14,639 nucleotides of DNA from Syntrophaceae bacterium (lineage in GTDB: Bacteria; Desulfobacterota; Syntrophia; Syntrophales; UBA2185). Every line of letters begins with the position of its first letter. The first letter of the stretch is position 1. Positions 7,025-14,639 of this stretch are shown here, in pieces. The stretch is taken from positions 1 through 14,639 of the forward strand of contig DNUI01000142.1 in NCBI GenBank assembly GCA_003508565.1. The letters are read 5' to 3'. A program made the translations under genes and the position numbers. Below the pieces are notes generated by a model, which saw nothing but the letters and a program-made list of their open reading frames with translations, searched no databases and was not told where the DNA came from.

Positions 7025-8104
7025 TTACCTCAATTTCAAGGTGCTGATCGCCACTAAGGCAAGCAGTATGGAAATTATCCAAAACCGGACAATAACTTTT
7101 GGTTCCGCCCATCCCTTTAGTTCAAAATGATGGTGAATAGGCGCCATTCTGAAGATGCGTTTACCGTTGGACATCTTAAACCAGCCCACCTGAAAAATAA
7201 CCGAAAAAGTCTCTACCACGAAGATGCCGCCTACAATGGCCAAAAGTATCTCCTGTTTTGTAACTATTGCTAAAGTACCGAGGGCGCCGCCTAAGGAAAG
7301 AGAGCCTACGTCTCCCATAAAAACCTGGGCGGGATATGTGTTATACCAAAGGAACCCGAGACCCGCTCCCACTGTGGCGCCGCAGATTATGGCAAGCTCT
7401 CCTGTCCCTGCGACGTAGGGGATCTGCAGGTAATTCGCTATTTTTATGTTGCCGGCAAAATAAGCAAAGAGGAGGTATGTCATGAAACACGTTATCGCCG
7501 GACCGATGGCAAGGCCGTCAAGCCCGTCCGTCAGATTCACTGCATTGGCTGAGCCGACAATGATAAATGTGGAAAGAATGATATATCCCCATCCCAGATC
7601 GGGGAGCACTGTTTTGAAGAACGGGATCGTTACATTTGAGGTAAAATCCGGCTTCATATAAAGGATTATGCTGACAAAGAGGGCTATAGCGATTTCTCCG
7701 AGCAGCCTGGCTTTTCCCGAAATACCCCGACTGCTCTGGCTGGTAAGTTTCCTGTAATCATCTGTGAACCCTATAAGCCCAAAGCCAACAATGACCATAA
7801 TAACTATCCATACATAATCGACGGTTAAGTTAGCCCAGAGAAGGGTGGAGACGACGACGGCGAAAATAATGAGGACACCTCCCATAGTCGGAGTCCCCTT
7901 TTTTGTAAGATGGCTGTCGGGACCGTCATCCCTGATACTCTGGCCGATTTGCAGGGATTGAAGTTTCCTGATCAACCATGGGCCGATAAGAAAACAGATC
8001 ACCAGGGCCGTAACCGCAGCGTAGATGGTCCGAAACGTAATATAGCGGAAGACATTAAAAGAAGAAAATGTTGTATGAAGCGGGTATAAAAGGTGATAAA
8101 TCAT
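7025..8104 (-). CDS. mraY: Phospho-N-acetylmuramoyl-pentapeptide-transferase MraY
   Basis: MraY is a polytopic inner-membrane enzyme. It transfers phospho-MurNAc-pentapeptide from UDP to undecaprenyl phosphate to form lipid I, the first membrane step of peptidoglycan synthesis. The 359-residue product has about ten hydrophobic segments. Its Mg-dependent active-site motifs are GFTDDYRK (112-119, Asp115-Asp116), NAVNLTDGLDGLA (187-199), FMGDVGSLSLGG (262-273, Asp265) and APIHHHFE (321-328). KKGTPTMGG at 68-76 is also a family signature. Length is typical (about 360). The ATG directly follows the murF stop (TAAATG), and GGAAAGG about 8 bases upstream within murF provides the ribosome site, so coupling to murF is likely. 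Confidence 0.98.
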   Translation of the reverse strand: MIYHLLYPLHTTFSSFNVFRYITFRTIYAAVTALVICFLIGPWLIRKLQSLQIGQSIRDDGPDSHLTKKGTPTMGGVLIIFAVVVSTLLWANLTVDYVWIVIMVIVGFGLIGFTDDYRKLTSQSSRGISGKARLLGEIAIALFVSIILYMKPDFTSNVTIPFFKTVLPDLGWGYIILSTFIIVGSANAVNLTDGLDGLAIGPAITCFMTYLLFAYFAGNIKIANYLQIPYVAGTGELAIICGATVGAGLGFLWYNTYPAQVFMGDVGSLSLGGALGTLAIVTKQEILLAIVGGIFVVETFSVIFQVGWFKMSNGKRIFRMAPIHHHFELKGWAEPKVIVRFWIISILLALVAISTLKLR

Positions 8105-9559
8105 TTACAATACCTTTCCGCCCTTTCTCTGGCCTTCACCCAGGCCGAACACTTCCATTATTTTCCGCACCGTGTCTTCCATTTTTGTTTGTCTCGATCC
8201 CTTGATAAGGATCCAGTCACCTTTCTTTATAGTAGACAAGAGGTGAGGTATGATTTCATCAGGTGTTTCAAAAAAAACTATTTGATCCCTCGACATATTT
8301 CTTTTCAATGCCCCCGCTGCCGTCGCCGGGGAGAGCCTTCCTCTGAGGAATATGGTGCCCACCTCAGTGTCTGCCATAAGACTCCCGATACCTTCATGCA
8401 TTTCCTCTGCCCGATCTCCAAGCTCAAGCATGTCGCCCATAATTACCATGCTGTGGTAATTCCCCTTTAAATCTCTCAAGGTCTCAAGGGCGGCATGAAA
8501 CGACACAGGGTTGGCATTGTATGTATCATTGATGATGAATGCTCCATTGTTCAGCTCATGGATCTCCATGCGTCCGGAAATGGGCTGAAATGCCATTAAT
8601 CCCTGACAGATCGTCGGGTATTCAAGACCCAGTGCGCAAGACGATGCAGCGGCAGCAAGGGCATTATAAATGTTATGTTTCCCAACCGTGGACAAAGTAA
8701 TTTCCTGTCTGAATTTACCTATTTTAATGGTAAAAATTGTTTCTCGTTTTCCCTTTGTTTTGACGGTATCTGCCGAAACGTCGGCATTTTCGCTGAAACC
8801 AAAGGTTACCCGTTGCCCCCGCCACTCCTTTTCCGAAATCAGTAATTTTTTATCGTCGATGTTAATAACAGCAACCCCGGTTTGTGACATATGGCGGAAG
8901 AGGTCGCATTTTTCCTGCCGCACAGCATCGAGGGTTTTTAGACCTTCCATGTGAGCGGGACCGATGTTGGTAATCAACCCGATGTCCGGTTCGGCGATGA
9001 GGGTAAGCCTGCCAATTTCTCCTGGCGTGTTCGTACCCATCTCCATAACAGCAACTTCGTGTCTATCCTCTATCTGGAGGATGGATAGCGGAAGGCCGAT
9101 CAGGTTATTATAATTCCCCCTGGCTTTGATTACCTTTTTGGTCAGTCCGGCAATGGTCGCGATCATTTCCTTCGTAGTAGTTTTTCCGGTGCTTCCCGTG
9201 ATGGCTACAACCTTCGCCTTACATTTCTTCCGCCAGAAATGGGCTATATCTCCAAGCGCCGTTAAGGTGTTCCCGACACTGATGATAGTTGTTTCCTCAT
9301 TCTGCTGTTGCAGCTTATTTTCCGAGCCCTTTTGGATCAGGAAACCGACAGCACCAGCGCTCAATGCATCGGAAATAAAATCGTGACCGTCAAATTTCTC
9401 TCCTTTCAAGGGTATAAAGAGGTCCCCCTTGACTATCTGTCGGGAATCTGTTGAGATGCCTTCGAATAAATCCTCCATATTCCCGGAGATTCTTGTTCCC
9501 CCTGTGGCATGTAAAATATCAATCCCGGCGAAAACGGGTAATGTCATTTCTTCACTCAA
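8105..9559 (-). CDS. murF: UDP-N-acetylmuramoyl-tripeptide--D-alanyl-D-alanine ligase MurF
   Basis: MurF is the cytoplasmic ATP-dependent ligase that adds the D-Ala-D-Ala dipeptide to the UDP-MurNAc-tripeptide, completing the soluble precursor. The 484-residue product has the N-terminal substrate domain with STDSR (36-40) and GDLFIPLKGEKFDGHDF (45-61). The central domain has P-loop GSTGKTTTK (122-130), GNYNNLIGLPLS (148-159) and MEMGTNTPGEI (172-182). The C-terminal domain has NDTYNANP (344-351), MGDMLELG (374-381) and KGSR (453-456). DTYNANP and GDMLELG are MurF hallmarks. The start is TTG, overlapping the murE TGA as TTGA, with AGGGA at 9570-9566 placed 6 bases upstream. An in-frame ATG four codons later (9547-9545) is the alternative, with a weaker ribosome site. 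The stop abuts the mraY ATG. The C-terminus is Gly/Lys-rich beyond the ligase core. Confidence 0.97.
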   Translation of the reverse strand: MSEEMTLPVFAGIDILHATGGTRISGNMEDLFEGISTDSRQIVKGDLFIPLKGEKFDGHDFISDALSAGAVGFLIQKGSENKLQQQNEETTIISVGNTLTALGDIAHFWRKKCKAKVVAITGSTGKTTTKEMIATIAGLTKKVIKARGNYNNLIGLPLSILQIEDRHEVAVMEMGTNTPGEIGRLTLIAEPDIGLITNIGPAHMEGLKTLDAVRQEKCDLFRHMSQTGVAVINIDDKKLLISEKEWRGQRVTFGFSENADVSADTVKTKGKRETIFTIKIGKFRQEITLSTVGKHNIYNALAAAASSCALGLEYPTICQGLMAFQPISGRMEIHELNNGAFIINDTYNANPVSFHAALETLRDLKGNYHSMVIMGDMLELGDRAEEMHEGIGSLMADTEVGTIFLRGRLSPATAAGALKRNMSRDQIVFFETPDEIIPHLLSTIKKGDWILIKGSRQTKMEDTVRKIMEVFGLGEGQRKGGKVL

Positions 9560-11097
9560 TACGTTTCCCTGTGCTCTTTATTAATCAAGGCTTCTTTCGC
9601 AACGTGTCTATCGTCAAAAGGAAACAGCTCGCCTCCGATGATCTGGTAATTCTCATGTCCTTTCCCGGCAATAAGTACGATGTCAGATGCACCGGCGAGA
9701 AAAACAGCCGTTTCGATGGCTTTTCTTCGATCGGGTATTACAACATACCCTTTCTCGTTCATGTCGCTGCCGATCTCTCCGGGAGAAAATTTTTTCACCG
9801 AACTTTTGCAAATCCCTGCTTCTATTTGACTGATTATAGAGAGCGGGTTTTCTGTTCTGGGGTTGTCTGAAGTCAGAATTGTCAAGTCACTCCATGTTGT
9901 CGCCGCATTCCCCATAAGGGGTCTTTTCCCGCGATCCCTGTCACCACCGCATCCAAACACGGTGATGATTTTTTCCTTTTTGAAGGCAGATAAGTTCTGC
10001 AATACCCTGAGAAGCGCATCTTCTGTATGTGCGTAGTCGACGAAAACGTCAGGTTTCCCGGGAATGCTTATTTTTTCCAGACGCCCCGGTATATTGTGTA
10101 AATTCTCGACACCCGCTTGAATGAATTCATCCGGAATATTGAGTGCGCGAGATGCGGCAACAGCTGCCAGTATATTATACAGGTTAAATTTTCCAATCAG
10201 GTGAGAGGATAGGGTAAAGGACCGTTCTTTCGTCGATGTTTCAGCCTTTATCCCCTCGATAGTGAGTGTATAACGATCAACGGCAATATCACATGCGCTT
10301 TCAATGCCGAATGTCACTAACGGCGCATCTGCTGCAGCTTCTTTCAAGAGTCTCTGCCCCCAGGGGTCATCTCCGTTGATGATCATTGCGTGTCCGTGCG
10401 CATTTTTACCGGAGGGGAGTATTTCGTCAAAGAAGCGTTTCTTCGCCTGAAAATAATTTTCCAAAGTCTTATGGTAATCAAGATGATCTTGTGAGAAGTT
10501 TGTGAACAATCCCACGTCAAAAGAACAATCATCGACCCTTCTTAAATCAACAGCATGTGAAGACACTTCCATAACTACATGGGTAATACCCTGATCGACC
10601 ATTTCTCTTAATATTTTTTGCAACTCATATGACTCTGGCGTCGTATTTGGGGCGAGCAGAACCTTGCCATTAAACCGGTAGTTGACTGTTCCTAGTACCC
10701 CGACGCGGAATCCGGCCTCTTTAAGAATGGATTCCAGCAGGTAGGTTACCGTTGTCTTTCCGTTTGTTCCTGTAACCCCTATGAGACAAAGATGGGAAGA
10801 AGGGTCACTATAAAAATTTTTGCCGAGGAGACCAAGTATTCTCCGGCTATTGGGAACCTTTATAGATACAACTCCAGGGGGTGGAGTGTAGTCATTTTCA
10901 TGGATAATGAATTTCGCGCCCCTGGCAATTGCTTCCGGGATATAACAGTGACCATCGAACTTTAATCCGCGAACGGCCACAAACAGACTGTTTTTCTCAC
11001 AGTTTTTTGAATTATAACAGATGGCTGAGACGTCTCCCTCCATGTTTCCGGAGATCTGAAAGGTTTCAATGTCCTTTATCACAGCCCGTATTTGCAC
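9556..11097 (-). CDS. murE: UDP-N-acetylmuramoyl-L-alanyl-D-glutamate--2,6-diaminopimelate ligase MurE
   Basis: MurE is the cytoplasmic ligase that adds the third stem-peptide residue. The motif DNPRTENP (411-418) has the Arg expected for meso-diaminopimelate rather than L-Lys, which predicts a DAP-type wall. The 513-residue product has the N-terminal UDP-binding domain with SLFVAVRGLKFDGHCYI (37-53). The central domain has P-loop TGTNGKTT (109-116), NTTPE (151-155), EVSSHAV (177-183) and TNFSQDHLDYH (199-209). Lys219 in FQAKKRFF fits the carbamylated Lys. The C-terminal domain has DYAHTEDAL (354-362), FGCGGDRDRGKRP (381-393) and GKGHENYQ (478-485). The start is GTG at 11097, with GAGGAA 5 bases upstream overlapping the ftsI stop. 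An ATG at 11099 is out of frame. The gene overlaps murF by 4 bases. Confidence 0.98.
   Translation of the reverse strand: MQIRAVIKDIETFQISGNMEGDVSAICYNSKNCEKNSLFVAVRGLKFDGHCYIPEAIARGAKFIIHENDYTPPPGVVSIKVPNSRRILGLLGKNFYSDPSSHLCLIGVTGTNGKTTVTYLLESILKEAGFRVGVLGTVNYRFNGKVLLAPNTTPESYELQKILREMVDQGITHVVMEVSSHAVDLRRVDDCSFDVGLFTNFSQDHLDYHKTLENYFQAKKRFFDEILPSGKNAHGHAMIINGDDPWGQRLLKEAAADAPLVTFGIESACDIAVDRYTLTIEGIKAETSTKERSFTLSSHLIGKFNLYNILAAVAASRALNIPDEFIQAGVENLHNIPGRLEKISIPGKPDVFVDYAHTEDALLRVLQNLSAFKKEKIITVFGCGGDRDRGKRPLMGNAATTWSDLTILTSDNPRTENPLSIISQIEAGICKSSVKKFSPGEIGSDMNEKGYVVIPDRRKAIETAVFLAGASDIVLIAGKGHENYQIIGGELFPFDDRHVAKEALINKEHRETY
9566..9570 (-). promoter_or_regulatory. Ribosome binding site supporting the murF TTG start
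   Basis: AGGGA lies 6 bases before TTG 9559 and within the last codons of murE. The later ATG at 9547 has only a weaker GAGTGAAG upstream. This favours the rare TTG start with a TTGA stop/start overlap, although the ATG cannot be excluded. Confidence 0.5.
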
Positions 11098-11102
11098 ATT
11101 GG

Positions 11103-11108
11103 TTCCTC
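11103..11108 (-). promoter_or_regulatory. Ribosome binding site for murE (GTG start)
   Basis: GAGGAA overlaps the ftsI TGA and lies 5 bases before GTG 11097 but only 3 bases before the out-of-frame ATG 11099. Spacing therefore favours the GTG, and the murE frame upstream holds no better start. This explains why murE begins with a rare start codon. Confidence 0.7.
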
Positions 11109-13101
11109 AATGACCTGCGCTGAAAGAGACAGCACAAGACCGATGGCGATGAATTGAAACACCGGCTTTTGGCACCTGGCTTACGGCCCAGCCGCTTCCC
11201 GTTACTTTAATGTCAATACCTTTTTCCCGTGCCTTCTTCAGGGCGTCTTTTATGGTCATTCCCCTGAAATCCGGCATGAAAGGTTCATTCGTGTCTTTTT
11301 CCGTATCAACCTGAGTGCTTATTATTTGGGGTGCCGATACGAGTTTTAATTTCACATTTCCCTTTTTTTCCTCTTCCGGAACGAGAAAAGGGTTTTCTTT
11401 AATATCAGTTTTGAAACATGTCAAGATCTGTTCTCCGATATTTTTAAATACGGGTGCCGCCGCAACACCGCCCCATTTATCCCTCTGCGGTTCATCAAGT
11501 GTAACAAATATGGCAATTTCAGGATTCTCGGCAGGGAAGAATCCCATAAAGGAAGTACGGACTTTTTCAGAAGAATACGCCTTTCGTGCAAAATCAAACT
11601 TTTGAGATGTTCCTGTTTTTCCGGCTACGTTAACATTGACAATTTGCGCTTTTTTACCCGTTCCATCATCATCCCCCACTACGTCTTTCAGCATGGCAGT
11701 GAGCCTTTTTGCTGTCTTTGGAGATATGACTTGCCTTACAGGAGTGGTCTCAAATTTTTTTATTATTCTGCCTTGTTTGTCAACTACCGCACGTACTATG
11801 TGAGGCTTCATGAGCAGACCATTATTTGCTATGGCGGAGAGGGCGGTAATTAACTGAATAGCCGTAACGGATACACCCTGACCGAAGGCAATTGTCGATG
11901 CGTCAACCCTTGTCCAGTTTTGCGGTGCCCTCAAAAGCCCACTGACTTCACCGGGAAGATCGATTCCTGTTTTTGAACCAAATCCGAATTGTGTAATATA
12001 GTGATAGAATTTTTCTTTTTTTAGCCTTTCGGAAACCTTGATGCATCCAATATTGCTCGAATATTTCAGAATGTCATGGAACGTAAGAGTACCGTACTTT
12101 TTCCTGTTGGCCTCGTGAAATACCCTGTCGGACACCCTGTACGTTCCGTCTTCACAATAAACCCTGTCGGTTTCCTTCACGATACCTTCTTCAAGTGCTG
12201 CCGCGGCGAGAAAAGGTTTAAAGGTTGAACCGGGATCGAAACAGTCCGTAATTGCCTTGTTCTTTCCTTTGCCGATATTGTAACTGGAAAATTTGTTTGG
12301 ATCAAATCCTGGCTGATCAGCCAGAGCAAGGATTTCACCGGTTTTGGGGTCCATGACAATCACAAAACCGCCTTTTGCACCTTTGGCCTTTATGGCTTCC
12401 GTTAAATTTGATTCCACGATATGCTGGATGCGGTTGTCGATTGTTAAAATGAGATTATATCCCTCTTCCTGTTGGGTGACGGCTTTTTCAACCCGTGGGT
12501 ACAATCGGCTACCTCTGGCATCCCGTGCCCAGGTCAATTTTTCCGGTGTTGCTTTGAGGTAATTGTCATATTTCAGTTCCAGCCCCTCTAATCCTGTATA
12601 GTCTAATCCTACAAATCCTAGAAGACGGCCCGCCAGTTCCCCGTTAGGATAGAAGCGCTTTGGTTCTTTGATTAAAAAGACACTGTCCATATTCAAAGCT
12701 TCGATTTTACTCACCTGCTCAGGGGGTATTTTCCTCGCTAACCAGCAGAAGTATTTTGATCCCGAAACTTTTCTCACGACCGTGTTCCTGTCAATGTTCA
12801 GAATCGGCGCGATTTTGTTAGCGACTTCGTTGGGGTTACTTATTTTTGATGGATCGGCATAGACGGAATGTGCCATGACGCTCGCGGCGAGTTTTTCACC
12901 ATTACGATCAAATATGATGCCTCTTTCCGGTTCAATCTGCAGTGTCTTTATGTGTTGTTTTTCAGCGAGAGTTTTCAACATTTTCCCGGAAAGTACCTGA
13001 ATCTGGAAAGCTCTTGATATAAGGGCAATAAAAAGTACTAAAAAAAATATCAGTAGTGTAGCAATTCTGAATTTTAACCACTTTTTAGATTCGCCGGTCA
13101 T
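11107..13101 (-). CDS. ftsI: Septal transpeptidase FtsI (penicillin-binding protein 3) with C-terminal PASTA domain
   Basis: FtsI is the class B penicillin-binding protein that cross-links septal peptidoglycan as partner of FtsW. The 664-residue product has one N-terminal membrane segment (about 12-32). Next comes the PBP dimerisation region with ERGIIFDRNG (59-68), LAGRLLGFVGLDYTGLEGLE (156-175) and ARGSRLYPR (195-203). The periplasmic transpeptidase domain follows with the active-site STFK (Ser292-Lys295), SSN (348-350) and KTGT (495-498), all intact. A charged linker (about 570-607) leads to a single PASTA domain (about 608-650, MPDFRGMTIKDALKKAREKG). PASTA tails are common on Gram-positive PBPs and absent from E. 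coli PBP3; I recall them in some deltaproteobacterial FtsI. The ATG has AGGGA about 9 bases upstream in the 30-base gap after ftsL. The stop sits inside the murE ribosome site. Confidence 0.97.
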   Translation of the reverse strand: MTGESKKWLKFRIATLLIFFLVLFIALISRAFQIQVLSGKMLKTLAEKQHIKTLQIEPERGIIFDRNGEKLAASVMAHSVYADPSKISNPNEVANKIAPILNIDRNTVVRKVSGSKYFCWLARKIPPEQVSKIEALNMDSVFLIKEPKRFYPNGELAGRLLGFVGLDYTGLEGLELKYDNYLKATPEKLTWARDARGSRLYPRVEKAVTQQEEGYNLILTIDNRIQHIVESNLTEAIKAKGAKGGFVIVMDPKTGEILALADQPGFDPNKFSSYNIGKGKNKAITDCFDPGSTFKPFLAAAALEEGIVKETDRVYCEDGTYRVSDRVFHEANRKKYGTLTFHDILKYSSNIGCIKVSERLKKEKFYHYITQFGFGSKTGIDLPGEVSGLLRAPQNWTRVDASTIAFGQGVSVTAIQLITALSAIANNGLLMKPHIVRAVVDKQGRIIKKFETTPVRQVISPKTAKRLTAMLKDVVGDDDGTGKKAQIVNVNVAGKTGTSQKFDFARKAYSSEKVRTSFMGFFPAENPEIAIFVTLDEPQRDKWGGVAAAPVFKNIGEQILTCFKTDIKENPFLVPEEEKKGNVKLKLVSAPQIISTQVDTEKDTNEPFMPDFRGMTIKDALKKAREKGIDIKVTGSGWAVSQVPKAGVSIHRHRSCAVSFSAGH

Positions 13102-13131
13102 GGCACTATTCCCTGATTATGTTCAACGCGG

Positions 13132-13479
13132 TTAATTACTTTTTGCAGTATCATCCTCAGTGGTAAGGATTATAACCTGGTCTCTTGTGGGATACGACAT
13201 GTGTAATTTGTCTTTCGCAATTGCCTCAATTCGTTGAGGTGATTTCAGAGTCGCGATTTCAACTTTTAATTTTCTCTGCGCTTCTAAAAGATTTTCTTTT
13301 ATGCTCATTTCCTCAGCAACCATGTATTCCAGCTCCGTCATGCGGATATGCGACCAAACGTACACGAGGGCGACTGCCATAAGCACTAAAGTAACAATGA
13401 TAAATGGAGAATATTTTAATTCGGCGGATACCTTCTCTTCAACACGTGCATTTCCGTGAATGACTTCTCCTGACTGCAT
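13132..13479 (-). CDS. ftsL: Cell division protein FtsL
   Basis: FtsL is a small bitopic inner-membrane protein that works with FtsQ and FtsB to recruit and activate FtsW-FtsI. The 115-residue product has a short cytoplasmic N-terminus, one membrane segment at about residues 25-43, and a periplasmic heptad-rich stretch at about 45-80 suited to a leucine-zipper coiled coil. A PQRIEAIAKDKLHM segment (81-94) follows, which is typical of FtsL/FtsB proteins, whose usual form is an 'R-E-A---LgM' pattern. Sequence conservation in the family is low, so the name rests on topology, this tail motif and its place between rsmH and ftsI. The ATG follows the rsmH stop by 3 bases, with AAAGGA about 8 bases upstream inside the end of rsmH. 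Confidence 0.93.
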   Translation of the reverse strand: MQSGEVIHGNARVEEKVSAELKYSPFIIVTLVLMAVALVYVWSHIRMTELEYMVAEEMSIKENLLEAQRKLKVEIATLKSPQRIEAIAKDKLHMSYPTRDQVIILTTEDDTAKSN

Positions 13480-13482
13480 TTA

Positions 13483-14418
13483 TCAAATCCTTTCGGCCGT
13501 TCTCAGCTTGGCACTCCTTGCTCTCGGATTGGTTTCTATTTCTGAGGCATTAGGGATTACAGGCCTTTTTGTCACTATTTTCAGCTTGGCTTTTCTCTGA
13601 CATATGCACATGGGAAAATTTGTGGGGCAAAGGCACCCCTTTTGCCATGAACGGAAGTTATTTTTTACAATCCGGTCTTCCAGTGAATGAAACGATATGA
13701 TGGATAGGCGTCCCGATATTTTGAGCATATCAACACCGTGGTTTATAGCCTCATAGAGGTTTAATAATTCATTATTGACATATATTCTGATTGCCTGGAA
13801 AGTTTTTGTCGCGGGGTGAATTTTTTGAGACCTGAAGCGGGAAGGCAATGCCTTGACAACAACACCGGCAAGTTCAGCCGTTGTTTTAATAGGGGATACT
13901 TTTCTTCGTGCTGAGATCATTTTCACAATCCTGTCTGCCATTATCTCTTCACCGTAATCTCGAATGATCCTCTCCAGATCTTTTTCCGGAAACGTATTAA
14001 CAATGTCGTACGCACAGGGACCATGGCTCTGGTCCATCCGCATGTCCAAGGCAGCATCTAAAGAGAAGCTGAAACCCCTGTCCGCTGTTCTAAGCTGATA
14101 AGAAGAAACCCCCAAATCAAGGAGGATGCCGTCAACCTCCTTAATGTTTAAATTATCTAAGATTATATGGATGTCTGCAAAATTACCCTTGACTAGTATC
14201 TTCCTGTCACCAAAGGGCTTTAATTGTTCCTCCGACGCTCGGAGTGCATCATCATCGACGTCGATGCCGATCAAGACGCCGTCAGGAGCGGTTATGCGAA
14301 GAATCTCGGAGGCATGTCCTCCTCCCCCGACGGTTCCATCCACATAAATGCCCCCGGGCCGGCAGCGAAGAGATTCAATAACCTCTCTCTGCATGACGGG
14401 TGTGTGGTAGGGATGCAT
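13483..14418 (-). CDS. rsmH: 16S rRNA (cytosine(1402)-N(4))-methyltransferase RsmH (MraW)
   Basis: RsmH is a SAM-dependent methyltransferase that modifies N4 of C1402 in the ribosomal decoding centre; its gene is a standard member of dcw clusters. The 311-residue protein shows HTPVM (5-9), the SAM-binding DGTVGGGGHA (27-36), DLGVSS (101-106), HPATKTFQAIRI (201-212), SFHSLEDRIVK (242-252) and the C-terminal NPRARSAKLRTAER (297-310). The HPAT motif reads K where most members have R. A CxC...CxC pair of cysteine motifs (Cys262, 264, 271, 273) precedes the C-terminal motif; similar cysteines occur in many RsmH proteins. Length is normal. The ATG lies 14 bases after the mraZ stop with AAAGG 8 bases upstream. 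The stop is 3 bases before ftsL. Confidence 0.98.
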   Translation of the reverse strand: MHPYHTPVMQREVIESLRCRPGGIYVDGTVGGGGHASEILRITAPDGVLIGIDVDDDALRASEEQLKPFGDRKILVKGNFADIHIILDNLNIKEVDGILLDLGVSSYQLRTADRGFSFSLDAALDMRMDQSHGPCAYDIVNTFPEKDLERIIRDYGEEIMADRIVKMISARRKVSPIKTTAELAGVVVKALPSRFRSQKIHPATKTFQAIRIYVNNELLNLYEAINHGVDMLKISGRLSIISFHSLEDRIVKNNFRSWQKGCLCPTNFPMCICQRKAKLKIVTKRPVIPNASEIETNPRARSAKLRTAERI

Positions 14419-14432
14419 GCCATTAGCCTTTG

Positions 14433-14639
14433 CTAAATTCCCAGATCCGCCATATATTTGCTGAAGCCGTCTATGTCGCCTGCTGTTTTCTTCATCTCTT
14501 CATCAAAGCGTTCTTTACTCCATATCTCTATGACTTTAATCATCCCCGCCAGAACGATGTCTTTCTCCAGTGCTGCATACTCTCTCAGGTTAGGTGGAAT
14601 GAGAACGCGGCCCTGGTTATCGAAGGAGCAGTCTACGGA
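14433..14639 (-). CDS. mraZ: Transcriptional regulator MraZ (C-terminal part, cut by window edge)
   Basis: MraZ is a DNA-binding protein with two AbrB/SpoVT-like halves that represses or tunes transcription of its own dcw operon by binding repeats upstream of mraZ. Only the last 68 codons are in the window; the 5' end and the operator lie beyond position 14639. The visible part is the second half-domain, with FDNQGRVLIPPNLREYAAL, then KDIVLAGMIKVIEIWSKERF, then the stop TAG at 14435-14433. The pattern D..GR..IP..LR...L....V...G....EIW is the family signature. It is followed after 14 bases by rsmH, the usual neighbour, which supports the call. Whether the missing N-terminal half is intact cannot be judged here. 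Confidence 0.93.
   Translation of the reverse strand, partial: SVDCSFDNQGRVLIPPNLREYAALEKDIVLAGMIKVIEIWSKERFDEEMKKTAGDIDGFSKYMADLGI

Noticed and set aside
9451..9870. 139-codon plus-strand open frame across the murE-murF junction
   Set aside because: Antisense shadow crossing two well-supported genes, with no motif of its own.

Overview
The window is a nearly complete dcw (division and cell wall) gene cluster, all of it on the minus strand. In transcription order, from high to low coordinates, it reads mraZ (3' part only), rsmH, ftsL, ftsI, murE, murF, mraY, murD, ftsW, murG, murC, murB, ftsQ, and a few bases of the next gene, most likely ftsA. Every gene is recognised from its own conserved motifs as well as from its position. 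I see no RNA gene, mobile element, CRISPR array or accessory gene, and no undescribed system.

The organism is a diderm bacterium that builds meso-diaminopimelate peptidoglycan: MurE carries the DNPR specificity motif, and FtsQ has a POTRA domain. The Gram-negative-like gene order, an FtsI with one C-terminal PASTA domain, moderate G+C (mid-40s percent by eye) and the general flavour of the proteins suggest the former Deltaproteobacteria (Desulfobacterota, perhaps near Syntrophales). That placement is inference from memory and was not tested.

Layout. Positions 14639-13132 hold the cluster head: the MraZ regulator, the 16S rRNA methyltransferase RsmH and the small membrane protein FtsL. Positions 13101-11107 hold FtsI, the division transpeptidase. 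Positions 11097-5540 hold murE, murF, mraY and murD, which add meso-DAP and D-Ala-D-Ala to the precursor, make lipid I, and add D-Glu. Positions 5559-1844 hold ftsW (septal glycan polymerase), murG (lipid II synthesis) and murC (L-Ala ligase). Positions 1827-59 hold murB and ftsQ. Together the genes carry UDP-MurNAc-pentapeptide synthesis from MurB onward through lipid II, plus the FtsQ-FtsL-FtsW-FtsI septal machinery. A ddl gene, often found between murC or murB and ftsQ in other bacteria, is absent here.

The genes are tightly packed. murE/murF and murB/ftsQ overlap by a few bases, murF/mraY abut exactly, and murD/ftsW overlap by about 20 bases. Only two gaps are of any size: 138 bases between mraY and murD, and an AT-rich 80 bases between murG and murC. 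No gene-free stretch exceeds 300 bases. The points worth a second look are small: unusual start codons (GTG for murE, TTG for murF), an out-of-frame ATG just before murE, a C/G palindrome inside murB, and a missing conserved proline in FtsW.
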